DNA of 64,000 nt from Methanolobus vulcani (GTDB taxonomy: Archaea; Halobacteriota; Methanosarcinia; Methanosarcinales; Methanosarcinaceae), in contig NZ_FNCA01000001.1 of assembly GCF_900100715.1 (NCBI RefSeq), positions 372,001 to 436,000 of the forward strand. Direction: 5' to 3'. Of the stretch, positions 55,503-63,333 are shown one piece after another (the first letter of the stretch is position 1; the number at the start of each line of letters is the position of its first letter). A program made the translations under genes and the position numbers. The notes under the pieces were generated by a model, which was not told where the DNA came from, searched no databases, and saw nothing but the letters and a program-made list of their open reading frames with translations.

Positions 55503-57026
55503 ATGACAAAAAATACTAAAACCAGATTACTTATGCTGTGTTTTTCTTTGATGTTCATTTTTGCAACAGGATGTATTACTGATTCTGATAATGAACTCGA
55601 AGATGATACAATATTTCCAAGAGGAAATAGTGTTGCCGGAAGTCCACTTGAAGATACTTTTACAGGAGATGTTTGGGTCGAAATGCTTGTAACTGACAAC
55701 ACTTTCAATGCTCCATCTTATAACGTAATATTTTCAGAGGATGCAAGAACAAACTGGCATTCCCACCCAGGAGGACAGCTTCTGTTCATCACCAGTGGAG
55801 AAGGTTATTATCAGGAAGAAGGTGAGCCAGCAAGATCACTGAAAGCCGGTGATATTGTAGAAATACCACCAGATGTCGTACACTGGCATGGTGCAACAGC
55901 CGATAGTACATTTGAGCATGTTGGAGTTACTACCAATCCACAAGCAGGACCGGTAGAATGGTTTGGAGAAGTTACAGATGAACAATACAATAATTTAGTC
56001 ATAGAAACAGAAGAAAATTCAGAGGAAGATAATATGGTAGAAAATAACGAACAAGGAAGATATGATCCAGGAGATCTTACATTCGAATTAAGTGAAAACG
56101 TAATTTTAGAAGAAGTCAGATTCAAGAATAAATTTGGAGCTGAGGTTGCAGGCCACTTATACGTGCCAATAGACATAAACAGGTACGAAAAATATCCAGC
56201 AATCATTGTTGGAACACCTTACGGCGGAGTAAAAGAACAGGGAGCAGGACTCTATGCTCAGGAACTGGCACAGAGAGGTTTTGTTGCCATGGCATTCGAT
56301 GAATCCTACAATGGAGACAGTGGTGGAGAACCAAGACATATCTCATCTCCTGACCTGTTTGTTGAAGACTTTAGTGCAGCGGTTGATTTTATCGGCACAA
56401 GGGACTTTGTAGACAGAGAGAAGATTGGTGTAATTGGAATTTGTGGCAGTGGTGGATTTGCAATTACTGCAGCTCAGGTTGACCCACGTATTAAGGCAGT
56501 TGCTACTGCAAGTATGTATGATATAAGCAGCATGTTCAGAAATGGATTCGGATATTCATTGACCAATGAGCAGCGTGCTGCATCTTTAGCCCAGATGGCT
56601 GAGCAGAGATGGGTAGACTTCGAAAATGGAAGTCCATTAGTACCTGAAGGATTCCCTCGTGAACCAGCAACATCAATTCCAGAAGGTATGGACCCTGTTA
56701 CAAGTGAATTCTTTGAATACTATGCAATGGAAAGAGGATTCCATCCAAATGCGGGAGCATCATTTACTGCAACAAGCGGTATGTCCTTTATGAACTTCCC
56801 TCTGATGAACTACATTGAGACAATTTCCCCAAGACCAATTCTTTTCATCATGGGAGAGAATGCTCACTCCAGATATTATACTGAAGAAGCCTATGAAAAA
56901 GCGGCTGAACCAAAAGAACTGGTAATCATTCCAGGAGCAAGGCACATCGACCTGTACGATGGCGGAGACAATGACTATATTCCATTTGACAAACTGGAAT
57001 CTTTCTTCAAAGAAAATCTGAACTAA
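55503..57026 (+). CDS. Lipoprotein with cupin domain fused to an alpha/beta hydrolase
   Basis: This is a surface lipoprotein (signal LLMLCFSLMFIFATGC, lipobox Cys near residue 24). The cupin domain spans about residues 55-160 (NWHSHPGGQLLFITSGEGYYQ, KAGDIVEIPPDVVHWHGA), with metal-type His and Glu. A linker rich in Glu and Asn follows, then a dienelactone-hydrolase-like alpha/beta fold from about residue 205 to 507. It shows YPAIIVGTPYGGVKEQGAG, the nucleophile-elbow-like GICGSGGFAITAAQ near 317 (Cys-Gly-Ser-Gly-Gly), and the end ARHIDLYDGG supplying His. The acceptor is unknown, and the fusion is unusual. A terminator follows. Confidence 0.88.
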   Translation: MTKNTKTRLLMLCFSLMFIFATGCITDSDNELEDDTIFPRGNSVAGSPLEDTFTGDVWVEMLVTDNTFNAPSYNVIFSEDARTNWHSHPGGQLLFITSGEGYYQEEGEPARSLKAGDIVEIPPDVVHWHGATADSTFEHVGVTTNPQAGPVEWFGEVTDEQYNNLVIETEENSEEDNMVENNEQGRYDPGDLTFELSENVILEEVRFKNKFGAEVAGHLYVPIDINRYEKYPAIIVGTPYGGVKEQGAGLYAQELAQRGFVAMAFDESYNGDSGGEPRHISSPDLFVEDFSAAVDFIGTRDFVDREKIGVIGICGSGGFAITAAQVDPRIKAVATASMYDISSMFRNGFGYSLTNEQRAASLAQMAEQRWVDFENGSPLVPEGFPREPATSIPEGMDPVTSEFFEYYAMERGFHPNAGASFTATSGMSFMNFPLMNYIETISPRPILFIMGENAHSRYYTEEAYEKAAEPKELVIIPGARHIDLYDGGDNDYIPFDKLESFFKENLN

Positions 57027-57040
57027 AAGCATATGGCAAA

Positions 57041-57075
57041 ATAGAAAATCATTTTCTATTTTTCCAATTTTTATT
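57041..57075 (+). terminator. Terminator after the cupin-hydrolase gene
   Basis: AATAGAAAAT and ATTTTCTATT form a perfect 10-bp stem around one base at 57041-57061, followed by a T-rich tract. It lies 15 bases after the stop. Confidence 0.6.
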
Positions 57076-57107
57076 TTGTTATCATACTAACAAGTGAGGA
57101 TTCAGAT

Positions 57108-57485
57108 ATGGCAACTCGTAAAATTAAGAATGGAACAAAGATCAACATGCATTTTGGTAGCAAGATAATTCCTGGAATACTAAATGATAGTGAACCTGCC
57201 AGGGAACTCATCAGCAGACTACCTTATACGATCCATGCCAGCAGATATGAGTTTGATGTTTGTGGTGTAATGGATGAACCATTGTCATTTGCTGATGAAG
57301 ACCTGGTCCCTGGATGGAAAAATGGTGATATTGATTATACTACTCAGGGAGATTATTTTACTATTCTGTTTGATAATGAAGAAAATTGCTATGGTGAATT
57401 TGTAAATCTTGGTGTTATTGACTGTGACTCTTCCACAATGGACTCACTAAAAGGTAGCTTTGATATTTTGATAGAACTTGCCTGA
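57108..57485 (+). CDS. Cyclophilin-like-fold protein
   Basis: This 125-residue protein of the small cyclophilin-like family (Cyclophil_like, unknown function) reads KINMHFGSKIIPGILNDSEPARELISRLPYTI, followed by FADEDLVPGWKNGDIDYTTQGDYFTILFDNEE. The family shares the PPIase barrel but lacks the catalytic Arg set. GAGG precedes the ATG. A fragment of a second copy lies at 58031-58078, and a lipoprotein form lies at 62549. It sits between two cupin genes. Confidence 0.88.
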   Translation: MATRKIKNGTKINMHFGSKIIPGILNDSEPARELISRLPYTIHASRYEFDVCGVMDEPLSFADEDLVPGWKNGDIDYTTQGDYFTILFDNEENCYGEFVNLGVIDCDSSTMDSLKGSFDILIELA

Positions 57486-57581
57486 TATAATGGAGATTTC
57501 ATTTTCAACCATAGGTGTTTATTAGAAAGTTCAGTTTGATATAATAATTACTGCAATTAAAACAAAGTGAGGAGTAAAGCA

Positions 57582-58016
57582 ATGAAATACATGAATAAAG
57601 AAGAATTTGAAAAGGCAAATATGTTTGGAACCGGCGTGCCTAATGAGAAGTTTGCACAATATTTTATAGGAGATTCCTTCCTGAATCCTTTAACAAAACC
57701 CGGAGAAACTCCCGTGTTTTTAGCAAATGTAACCTTTGAACCCGGATGTCGCAATAACTGGCACATACACCATGCAGAGAGCGGTGGTGGGCAGATGCTT
57801 ATTTGCACTGCCGGAGAAGGCTGGTACCAGGAAGACGGAAAAAAGGCAGTTAGTCTGCATGAAGGTTCTGTAGTATATATTCCGGCAGGAGTGAAGCATT
57901 GGCATGGTGCAAAAGCTGACAGTTGGTTCTCCCATGTTGCTTTTGAACTACCTGGGGAAAATACCCAGAACGAATGGTTAGAGATTGTTAGTGATGAGGA
58001 ATACAATAAACTATAG
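57582..58016 (+). CDS. Single-domain cupin protein
   Basis: This cytoplasmic cupin has 144 residues. The barrel holds the metal motif GCRNNWHIHHAESGGGQMLICTAGEG (His-His and Glu region, near 50-75) and HEGSVVYIPAGVKHWHGAK near 97-115. It closely resembles the cupin half of the lipoprotein at 55503 and ends with the same DEEYNKL-type tail. I start at the ATG at 57582, which has GGAG upstream; the open frame begins 15 bases earlier. The substrate is unknown. Family members include carboxymuconolactone-associated and mannose-isomerase-like cupins. Confidence 0.9.
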   Translation: MKYMNKEEFEKANMFGTGVPNEKFAQYFIGDSFLNPLTKPGETPVFLANVTFEPGCRNNWHIHHAESGGGQMLICTAGEGWYQEDGKKAVSLHEGSVVYIPAGVKHWHGAKADSWFSHVAFELPGENTQNEWLEIVSDEEYNKL

Positions 58017-58030
58017 AGAGGAAATTCGAT

Positions 58031-58078
58031 ATAGCAACTCGTAAGATCAAGAATGGCACAAAAATTAAAATACATTAG
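58031..58078 (+). pseudogene. Remnant of a second cyclophilin-like gene
   Basis: The frame reads ATRKIKNGTKIKIH then TAG, where the intact gene at 57108 reads MATRKIKNGTKINMH. The ATG is changed to ATA and the remainder is gone. This is the first 15 codons of a decayed duplicate, 15 bases after the cupin gene. Confidence 0.8.
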
Positions 58079-58224
58079 ATGGTTAGTGACTGTGCCCCAT
58101 CCAAGATGGGGGCATTACATGCTTTATTTGATGTTTTAATTGGACTAGCCTGCTAAAATAAGGTTACTACAAAAGAAAAACGAAGTGTAATTATAATTTG
58201 TAATTTACCTATTGAGGGACCCGT
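58079..58224. other. Intergenic region with one hairpin
   Basis: The gap holds a short stem (TGCCCCATC...GATGGGGGCA, 58093-58114) with one bulge, which could end the cupin transcript. No T-run follows immediately. A SD-like GAGGG precedes the hxlB ATG. Confidence 0.4.
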
Positions 58225-58833
58225 ATGAAAGAAACCCATTTAACTGAATGTAAATACTTAACTTCTTCTATATTATTGATGGCAGAACATCTTGAAAATG
58301 TAGCAAATAAACTTGATAAGGATGCTGTCAGGCAGATGCTTGAAGATATTACGGGTGCCAGACGTATCTTTGTTATGGGTGCGGGACGTTCTGGTCTTGT
58401 AGGCAGGGCATTTGCCATGAGACTTATGCACCTTGGTCTTACATCACATGTCGTAGGAGAAGCCACGACTCCTGCTGTCAGCAAAGAAGATGTTGTTATA
58501 GCAATATCAGGTTCAGGCCAGACCCGTTCAATCGCAAATCTGGGAAGGGTCGCCAAAGAGATCGGTGCAAAACTTGTTACCATCACATCTAACAAAGAAT
58601 CAGCTCTCGGTGAGTTGTCTGACACAGTAATTGTTCTTTCGGGAAGAACAAAGGATGATGTAGGCGGCTATGACGAACGTCATATGCGTGGTGAATACAC
58701 TTATCTAACTCCACTTGGCACTTCTTTTGAAATATCTTCAAACGTGTTCCTTGATGCTGTCATTGCTGAGCTTATCTTCATAACAGGTGCTTCAGAAGAA
58801 GATCTCAAATCAAGACACACAAATATTGAATAA
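58225..58833 (+). CDS. hxlB: 6-phospho-3-hexuloisomerase
   Basis: This SIS-fold enzyme isomerises 3-hexulose-6-phosphate and fructose-6-phosphate, linked in methanogens to formaldehyde chemistry and ribulose-phosphate supply. The SIS motifs are MGAGRSGLVGRAFAMRLMHLG near residue 50 and SGSGQTRSIANLGRVAKEIG near 93. The length of 202 residues is usual. The partner synthase is not adjacent, although fused forms exist elsewhere. It is not obviously part of the TetR set. Confidence 0.93.
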   Translation: MKETHLTECKYLTSSILLMAEHLENVANKLDKDAVRQMLEDITGARRIFVMGAGRSGLVGRAFAMRLMHLGLTSHVVGEATTPAVSKEDVVIAISGSGQTRSIANLGRVAKEIGAKLVTITSNKESALGELSDTVIVLSGRTKDDVGGYDERHMRGEYTYLTPLGTSFEISSNVFLDAVIAELIFITGASEEDLKSRHTNIE

Positions 58834-59119
58834 AGTTCAAAATGATAAAATACCTGATCAGAAGTTCACATATAGGTTTTAGGGTATTGATCCCCCAGGA
58901 TTGTCTGAACTTCTTCAGGCATAAAATTTAACAAACTCTTTTACAAAGACAAGTCCAGGACTTGTACAGCATACCTTCTTTTTCCAGAAATATCCACATG
59001 TAAAAAAGGAATGAATATTCTTTTCTGCATTTCTGTTGAAATCTCAATATCGATGTCAGTAATTTCCTGATAAAGCAAAAAGGACATGTCTTTGCAGACA
59101 TGTCACTGAAACACTAACA
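58834..59119. other. Intergenic region with inverted repeats
   Basis: This 286-base gap lies between converging hxlB and MFS genes. It contains a long imperfect inverted repeat (58853-58868 with 58906-58919, arms GAAGTTCA/TGAACTTC), a 17-base palindrome (ACAAGTCC-A-GGACTTGT, 58949-58965) and the MFS terminator at 59076-59104. No gene is visible. Confidence 0.45.
59076..59104 (-). terminator. Terminator of the MFS transporter gene
   Basis: GACATGTCT and AGACATGTC form a perfect 9-bp stem around loop TTGC at 59083-59104. On the - strand a T-run follows (59082-59077), 15 bases after the MFS stop at 59120. Confidence 0.7.
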
Positions 59120-60937
59120 TTATTTCTCTATATCGTCAGGGATTGCATGCACAAAATGCTGGCCTTTCACTGCAGATTCTATCTCGTTATGGATCTCATG
59201 CACATAGTGCTGGCCTCTCATTGCAGACAGCAGAGCTGCAATAGCTGAAAGGAAAGCACCTATGAAGAAAGATACCCTGAGTGCTGGCATGAAAGCTTGT
59301 TGCAGAGTCTGGGGGAACCAGTAGTTGCTGGTCAATGTATCGACCACTGATTGTGGAATTGAGGCTACGATACTGCTGTCCATGACATTCAGAATAGTAC
59401 CCATCGGATTGTATCCAAGGAAAGCTGAGAATAATGCATTAGTTGGGGATATCTCTGATATCTGGGCTGCAAGATTCTGCATTACCGGGGCAGTCTGTGT
59501 CGATGCAAAACTTGAGAATGACTCATGTATTGCACTTGGGAACGTTCCCTGAAGTCCAACTATCACGATAGTGAAGAAAAGTGCCATGCTCATTGTCATA
59601 GCTGAGTTCATCAGGGTTGACATCATGCCTGAAGCAACTCCTCTGTCCTCGGCTGGTACCGAGTTCATTATGGATGAACTGTTTGGTGAACTGAACATGC
59701 CGTTACCTATTCCCATTAGGAAAATGAGAATACCAAGTTCCCAGTAGTCGAAATTGTAAGGCAGCATAGCAAGGCCCAAAAATACCACAGCCACAAGTAC
59801 CATTCCTGAAGTAGCTATCCATCTGGGTCCGTATTTATCCGAAAGCATTCCTGATATAGGGCCCATTATGATAAAGCCGACAGTCAACGGAAGCATATAA
59901 ATGCCAGCCCAGAGAGGCGTATCCTCAAAACTATAGCCGTGAAGTGGCAACCATATTCCCTGAAGCAACAATATCAGCATGAACATTATGCCTCCTCGTG
60001 CAATAGCCGCCATGAAATTTGCAAGGTTTGAAAAAGCAAAAGCCCTTATCTTGAAGAACTCGAAGCGGAACATTGGATTCTCTGCCCTGCGTTCTACGAA
60101 CGGGAATGCAAGAAGCATTATAATTCCGATTGCGGAAGTAATCCGGACAAGTGGACTGTTCCATCCCATTGCATCCATAATTCCATTGTGTTCGTAAGGC
60201 ATTAAGCCATAGGTTATGCCCACAAGAAGTGATGTCAGTCCGCCAATGAAGAAGACATTTCCAAGTATGTCTACACTGGTTTTCTTTGCCTTAAAAGAAA
60301 GCTCTTCCATTTTCCAGTACGCCCAAATAGTTCCGATCAGGGCAAATGGGATATTTACAAGGAAAACATAGCGCCAGTTATAGGTTACAAGTATACCTCC
60401 AAGCAGGAGTCCTATGAACTGGCCTGACATGAGAGCTACTGTATTGATACCAAGTGCTTTTCCCCTTTCACTGCTTGGGAAGACATCAGTGATTATAGCC
60501 GGACCATTAGCCATGGTCAGTGCACCGCCTACCGCCTGCACGAACCTGAAGAGGATAAGTTCTATCGCTCCGATACTGCCGGTTCCGGGCGTAAGATATA
60601 GCATGACCGAACCGATCATGAATATGAAAAATCCGAGTCTGAAAAGTCTTACTCTTCCGTAAATATCGGCAAGTCTTCCGATACTTAGAAGAATCGTAGC
60701 CGTTACAAGTCCGTATCCCATTAATATCCATAGCAGGTATTGGAACGCATCCGGTTGCATGGGATCTAGGTGAATTCCATTGAAAATTGCAGGAAGCGAA
60801 ATAAGTATAATACTACTATTGATAGTGGCCATAAATGATGCAAGTAGCACGGTAAGTAGTGCCGTCCACTTATATGGGATACCATGTCCCTTTCCATGAG
60901 AAATGTTCTCTGTTTTTACATTGTTTTTATTTTCCAA
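59120..60937 (-). CDS. DHA2-type MFS drug exporter (14 TM)
   Basis: This is a major-facilitator efflux protein of the QacA/EmrB group. The 605 residues hold about 14 helices. Motif A-like [16 protein letters not shown] lies near residue 87, motif C-like [37 protein letters not shown] follows, and the second half has [13 protein letters not shown]. The C-terminus carries two related units, GQHYVHEI and GQHFVHAI, an odd short duplication. It lies 99 bases after its likely PadR regulator and probably shares its promoter. Confidence 0.94.
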   Translation of the reverse strand: MENKNNVKTENISHGKGHGIPYKWTALLTVLLASFMATINSSIILISLPAIFNGIHLDPMQPDAFQYLLWILMGYGLVTATILLSIGRLADIYGRVRLFRLGFFIFMIGSVMLYLTPGTGSIGAIELILFRFVQAVGGALTMANGPAIITDVFPSSERGKALGINTVALMSGQFIGLLLGGILVTYNWRYVFLVNIPFALIGTIWAYWKMEELSFKAKKTSVDILGNVFFIGGLTSLLVGITYGLMPYEHNGIMDAMGWNSPLVRITSAIGIIMLLAFPFVERRAENPMFRFEFFKIRAFAFSNLANFMAAIARGGIMFMLILLLQGIWLPLHGYSFEDTPLWAGIYMLPLTVGFIIMGPISGMLSDKYGPRWIATSGMVLVAVVFLGLAMLPYNFDYWELGILIFLMGIGNGMFSSPNSSSIMNSVPAEDRGVASGMMSTLMNSAMTMSMALFFTIVIVGLQGTFPSAIHESFSSFASTQTAPVMQNLAAQISEISPTNALFSAFLGYNPMGTILNVMDSSIVASIPQSVVDTLTSNYWFPQTLQQAFMPALRVSFFIGAFLSAIAALLSAMRGQHYVHEIHNEIESAVKGQHFVHAIPDDIEK

Positions 60938-61036
60938 ACTATTACCTTCTGTAGATCAAAATATTATTCAGAAAATAGCTATCGTTATCATTCTGGATTA
61001 CTGTTCCTTATTTTTTAGAACAGGATATGACCCAGA

Positions 61037-61363
61037 TTATGTGTAGTCACCTTCTGTGATGTTATCGATAATCATGGATATTTCATTGAGAAGCTCATCT
61101 TTTCTCTGAGTCATCTCTTCTAAAGCTGCTAATCCTCCAGGCGTGATCGTGTAGACTTTCTTACGGTCTGTTTCCTCACTTTGAATGTATCCTTCAGATA
61201 CCAGATAGTCCAGTATTGGATAGATAGAACCTGTACTTGGTTTCCATTTACCTTTAGAACATGTTTCTATAGTCTTGATGATATCGTAGCCATAAGTGCT
61301 CTTCTTACTTATCACAGTCAAGACTATGTATTTGAGAAAAAGCCTTCTGATGTCGTTATCCAT
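61037..61363 (-). CDS. PadR-family transcriptional regulator
   Basis: This is a dimeric winged-helix repressor of the short PadR type. The 108 residues hold RRLFLKYIVLTVISKKSTYGYDIIKTIE, then KPSTGSIYPILDYLVSEGYIQSEE (recognition helix) and the wing VYTITPGGLAALEEM, with a C-terminal dimerisation helix. I choose the ATG at 61363, which has GGAGG five bases upstream; the ATG at 61375 overlaps that site. It probably controls itself and the downstream MFS exporter. An imperfect palindrome lies just upstream. Confidence 0.93.
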   Translation of the reverse strand: MDNDIRRLFLKYIVLTVISKKSTYGYDIIKTIETCSKGKWKPSTGSIYPILDYLVSEGYIQSEETDRKKVYTITPGGLAALEEMTQRKDELLNEISMIIDNITEGDYT

Positions 61364-61388
61364 ATAATCCTCCATTAATCCTGTATTA

Positions 61389-61416
61389 GTCGTCTGCCGA
61401 TGTATCGGTACACGAC
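61389..61416. promoter_or_regulatory. Putative PadR operator
   Basis: A 28-bp imperfect palindrome: outer arms GTCGT/ACGAC and inner arms CCGAT/ATCGG, symmetric around 61402-61403. It lies 25 bases upstream of the PadR start, the usual place for an autoregulated PadR site. Confidence 0.6.
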
Positions 61417-61463
61417 ATAAAGGCGGATGATATATAGATATAATTATAAGATATAAATGTTTC

Positions 61464-61481
61464 TGAGTGAGTAGTCAATCA
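61464..61481. promoter_or_regulatory. Putative TetR operator 1 of the DUF3737 gene
   Basis: TGAGTGAGTAGTCAATCA matches all fixed positions of the shared palindrome. A TATA-like GATATAAATG (61450-61459) precedes it. Confidence 0.7.
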
Positions 61482-61515
61482 TAACCTATAAATACAACAT
61501 TCGTCTATTGATAAT

Positions 61516-61533
61516 TGACTGTTCAGTCAGTCA
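61516..61533. promoter_or_regulatory. Putative TetR operator 2 of the DUF3737 gene
   Basis: TGACTGTTCAGTCAGTCA fits the palindrome with CA at the centre. A second TATA box (CCTATAAATAC, 61485-61495) lies about 30 bases upstream, so each operator has its own promoter. Confidence 0.7.
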
Positions 61534-61587
61534 CCTAATGTGATGTTCAAAATACTCTGATCAATGGCGGGAAAAAAAGGTAAAAAC

Positions 61588-62538
61588 ATGAGTCAAAAAA
61601 CTAATGAATTTAAGGACTTGATATTGGATGAAGAGCGTGCTCTGTATGCTATACAGAACGCTACAATCTCTCACTGTACCTTTGATGGTCCTGCAGATGG
61701 CGAGTCTGCTTTAAAGGAAAGCGCAGATATATATGTTTCAGATTGTGACTTCAGACTTCGCTACCCATTCTGGCATGTCAGGAACGCTCAGATCGAAAAT
61801 AGTCGTATGACAGATACATGTCGTGCTGCATTATGGTATAGCAACCAAGTGACAATAAAAGATAGTCAAATGGGAGGCATCAAAGCTGTACGGGAATGTA
61901 AGGACATAACTATTGAAAACTCAACTATTGTGTCACCAGAGTTTGGATGGTTATCACACGAACTTGTGATAAAGAATTCAGAACTTGAGTCTGAATATCC
62001 ATTCTTCTACAGCTCGAATATCTTGCTTGATAACTTTGTATTAAGCGGCAAATACTCTTTTCAGTATGTGGAAAATGTCGAGATCAGAAATTCCCGACTG
62101 GATACGAAAGATGCTTTCTGGCACAGCAAAAATGTCACCGTCTCAGACAGTATCGTAAAAGGCGAATATCTTGGTTGGTACTCTGAAAATCTCAAACTTG
62201 TCCGATGCAAAATAATAGGAACCCAGCCGCTTTGTTATGCAAAAGGTCTAATCCTGGAAGATTGTGAGATGATCGATTGTGATCTTTCATTTGAGTACAG
62301 CGACGTTCATGCTACAATTGCCGGTTCAATAACAAGTGTAAAAAACCCACGTAGTGGACATATCATTGCAGATTCGATTGGAGACATAATACAGGATGAT
62401 AATCAACTGACAGATGTTTCATGTATGATCGAAGTCCGGGAAGAACTGAACAAAGAAGAAATTCAAAAATCAGAGATCTATGATGAAAAGTATACCAAAC
62501 AATGCAGATGTGCCTGTGCAGGAAACATAACAAATTGA
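61588..62538 (+). CDS. DUF3737-family right-handed beta-helix-like protein
   Basis: This is a repetitive protein of about 316 residues whose turns (for example DIYVSDCDFRLRYPFWHVRNAQIENSR, VTIKDSQMGG, ITIENSTIVSPEFGW, VEIRNSRLDTKDAFWHSKNV) recur every about 20 residues, as in pectate-lyase-like parallel beta-helices. DUF3737 is common in anaerobic bacteria, and its role is unknown. The C-terminus has Cys-rich RCACAG. I choose the ATG at 61588, which has AAGGT upstream. The lipoprotein gene that follows is 11 bases downstream. Confidence 0.85.
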   Translation: MSQKTNEFKDLILDEERALYAIQNATISHCTFDGPADGESALKESADIYVSDCDFRLRYPFWHVRNAQIENSRMTDTCRAALWYSNQVTIKDSQMGGIKAVRECKDITIENSTIVSPEFGWLSHELVIKNSELESEYPFFYSSNILLDNFVLSGKYSFQYVENVEIRNSRLDTKDAFWHSKNVTVSDSIVKGEYLGWYSENLKLVRCKIIGTQPLCYAKGLILEDCEMIDCDLSFEYSDVHATIAGSITSVKNPRSGHIIADSIGDIIQDDNQLTDVSCMIEVREELNKEEIQKSEIYDEKYTKQCRCACAGNITN

Positions 62539-62548
62539 GGAATTATCT

Positions 62549-63070
62549 ATGAAAATTACTCCGAAACACAATGATGGTAAAAAATGGATGGTGATTTGTT
62601 TAGGAGTGTTTTTACTGATATTTTTAGCGACTGGATGTGTTGAACAAAATAACATGGACCAAAAAACCATCGATGATCGATTAGAAAATGGGCAGGGTGA
62701 AACCAGCCAGGAAGAGGAGGAAACAAAAATGATGATCAGTGTTCAAGCAAATGGAAATACAACAATCTTTGAGCTCAATGATGGGAATGCTGCAAAAGAA
62801 CTCTATGAGCAATTACCTTTAACGATAGATGTTGAAGATTTCAGTAATAATGAAAAAATATTCTATCCACCCAAAAAACTCGGTACAACTAACACACCTA
62901 TGGCAAATGCAAAAGCTGGAACGCTTGCATATTATGCTCCCTGGGGAGACGTGGTGATATTCTATGATAAATTCGGCTCTGCAGGTGGTCTGTACGAATT
63001 AGGTAATGTCGTATCAGGTGGCGAGTATATCAAAAATATGTCAGGCACGATACTAATTGATAAAGTGTAA
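62549..63070 (+). CDS. Cyclophilin-like-fold lipoprotein
   Basis: This secreted lipoprotein has 173 residues. The signal ICLGVFLLIFLATGC (lipobox Cys near residue 28) is followed by a Glu-rich linker and a cyclophilin-like domain: ISVQANGNTTIFELNDGNAAKELYEQLP, then AKAGTLAYYAPWGDVVIFYDKF and LYELGNVVSGGEYIKNM. It is the exported counterpart of the protein at 57108. GAGG precedes the ATG. It follows the DUF3737 gene closely and probably shares its operators. Confidence 0.9.
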   Translation: MKITPKHNDGKKWMVICLGVFLLIFLATGCVEQNNMDQKTIDDRLENGQGETSQEEEETKMMISVQANGNTTIFELNDGNAAKELYEQLPLTIDVEDFSNNEKIFYPPKKLGTTNTPMANAKAGTLAYYAPWGDVVIFYDKFGSAGGLYELGNVVSGGEYIKNMSGTILIDKV

Positions 63071-63121
63071 ATAAAGCACGAAATTTTAAAAATAATACAG
63101 TAAGCAGAGAGGACAACTTTA

Positions 63122-63253
63122 GTGACTACAAAAGAATGTACATGTTTCGATGAAAACGTAAAGAAAATTCGTATAGGTACTTTTTCGCATTCCAGTGAAA
63201 TGCGTGATATTGCCAGTCTGATCAATGAAAAGGTATTCAAGAAATATGAATAA
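63122..63253 (+). CDS. 43-residue protein of unknown function
   Basis: A GTG at 63122 follows AGAGAGG ten bases upstream. The 43 residues are charged, with two Cys in TKECTCFD near the start and IRIGTFSHSSEMRDIAS in the middle. I recognise no family. It could be a small regulator or the remnant of a longer gene. It sits between the lipoprotein and the aldo/keto reductase. Confidence 0.55.
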   Translation: MTTKECTCFDENVKKIRIGTFSHSSEMRDIASLINEKVFKKYE

Positions 63254-63275
63254 AAATTAATTCATTATGACATAG

Positions 63276-63295
63276 TGAGAGTTGTTGGTCAATCA
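63276..63295. promoter_or_regulatory. Weak operator-like site before the aldo/keto reductase
   Basis: The right half GTCAATCA matches the shared TetR palindrome, but the left half (AGAGTTG) is degenerate. It lies about 38 bases before the ATG at 63334. This could be a weak site or chance. Confidence 0.3.
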
Positions 63296-63333
63296 TAATA
63301 GAGATAAAAATTCACAATTCAGGAGAACTAAAG

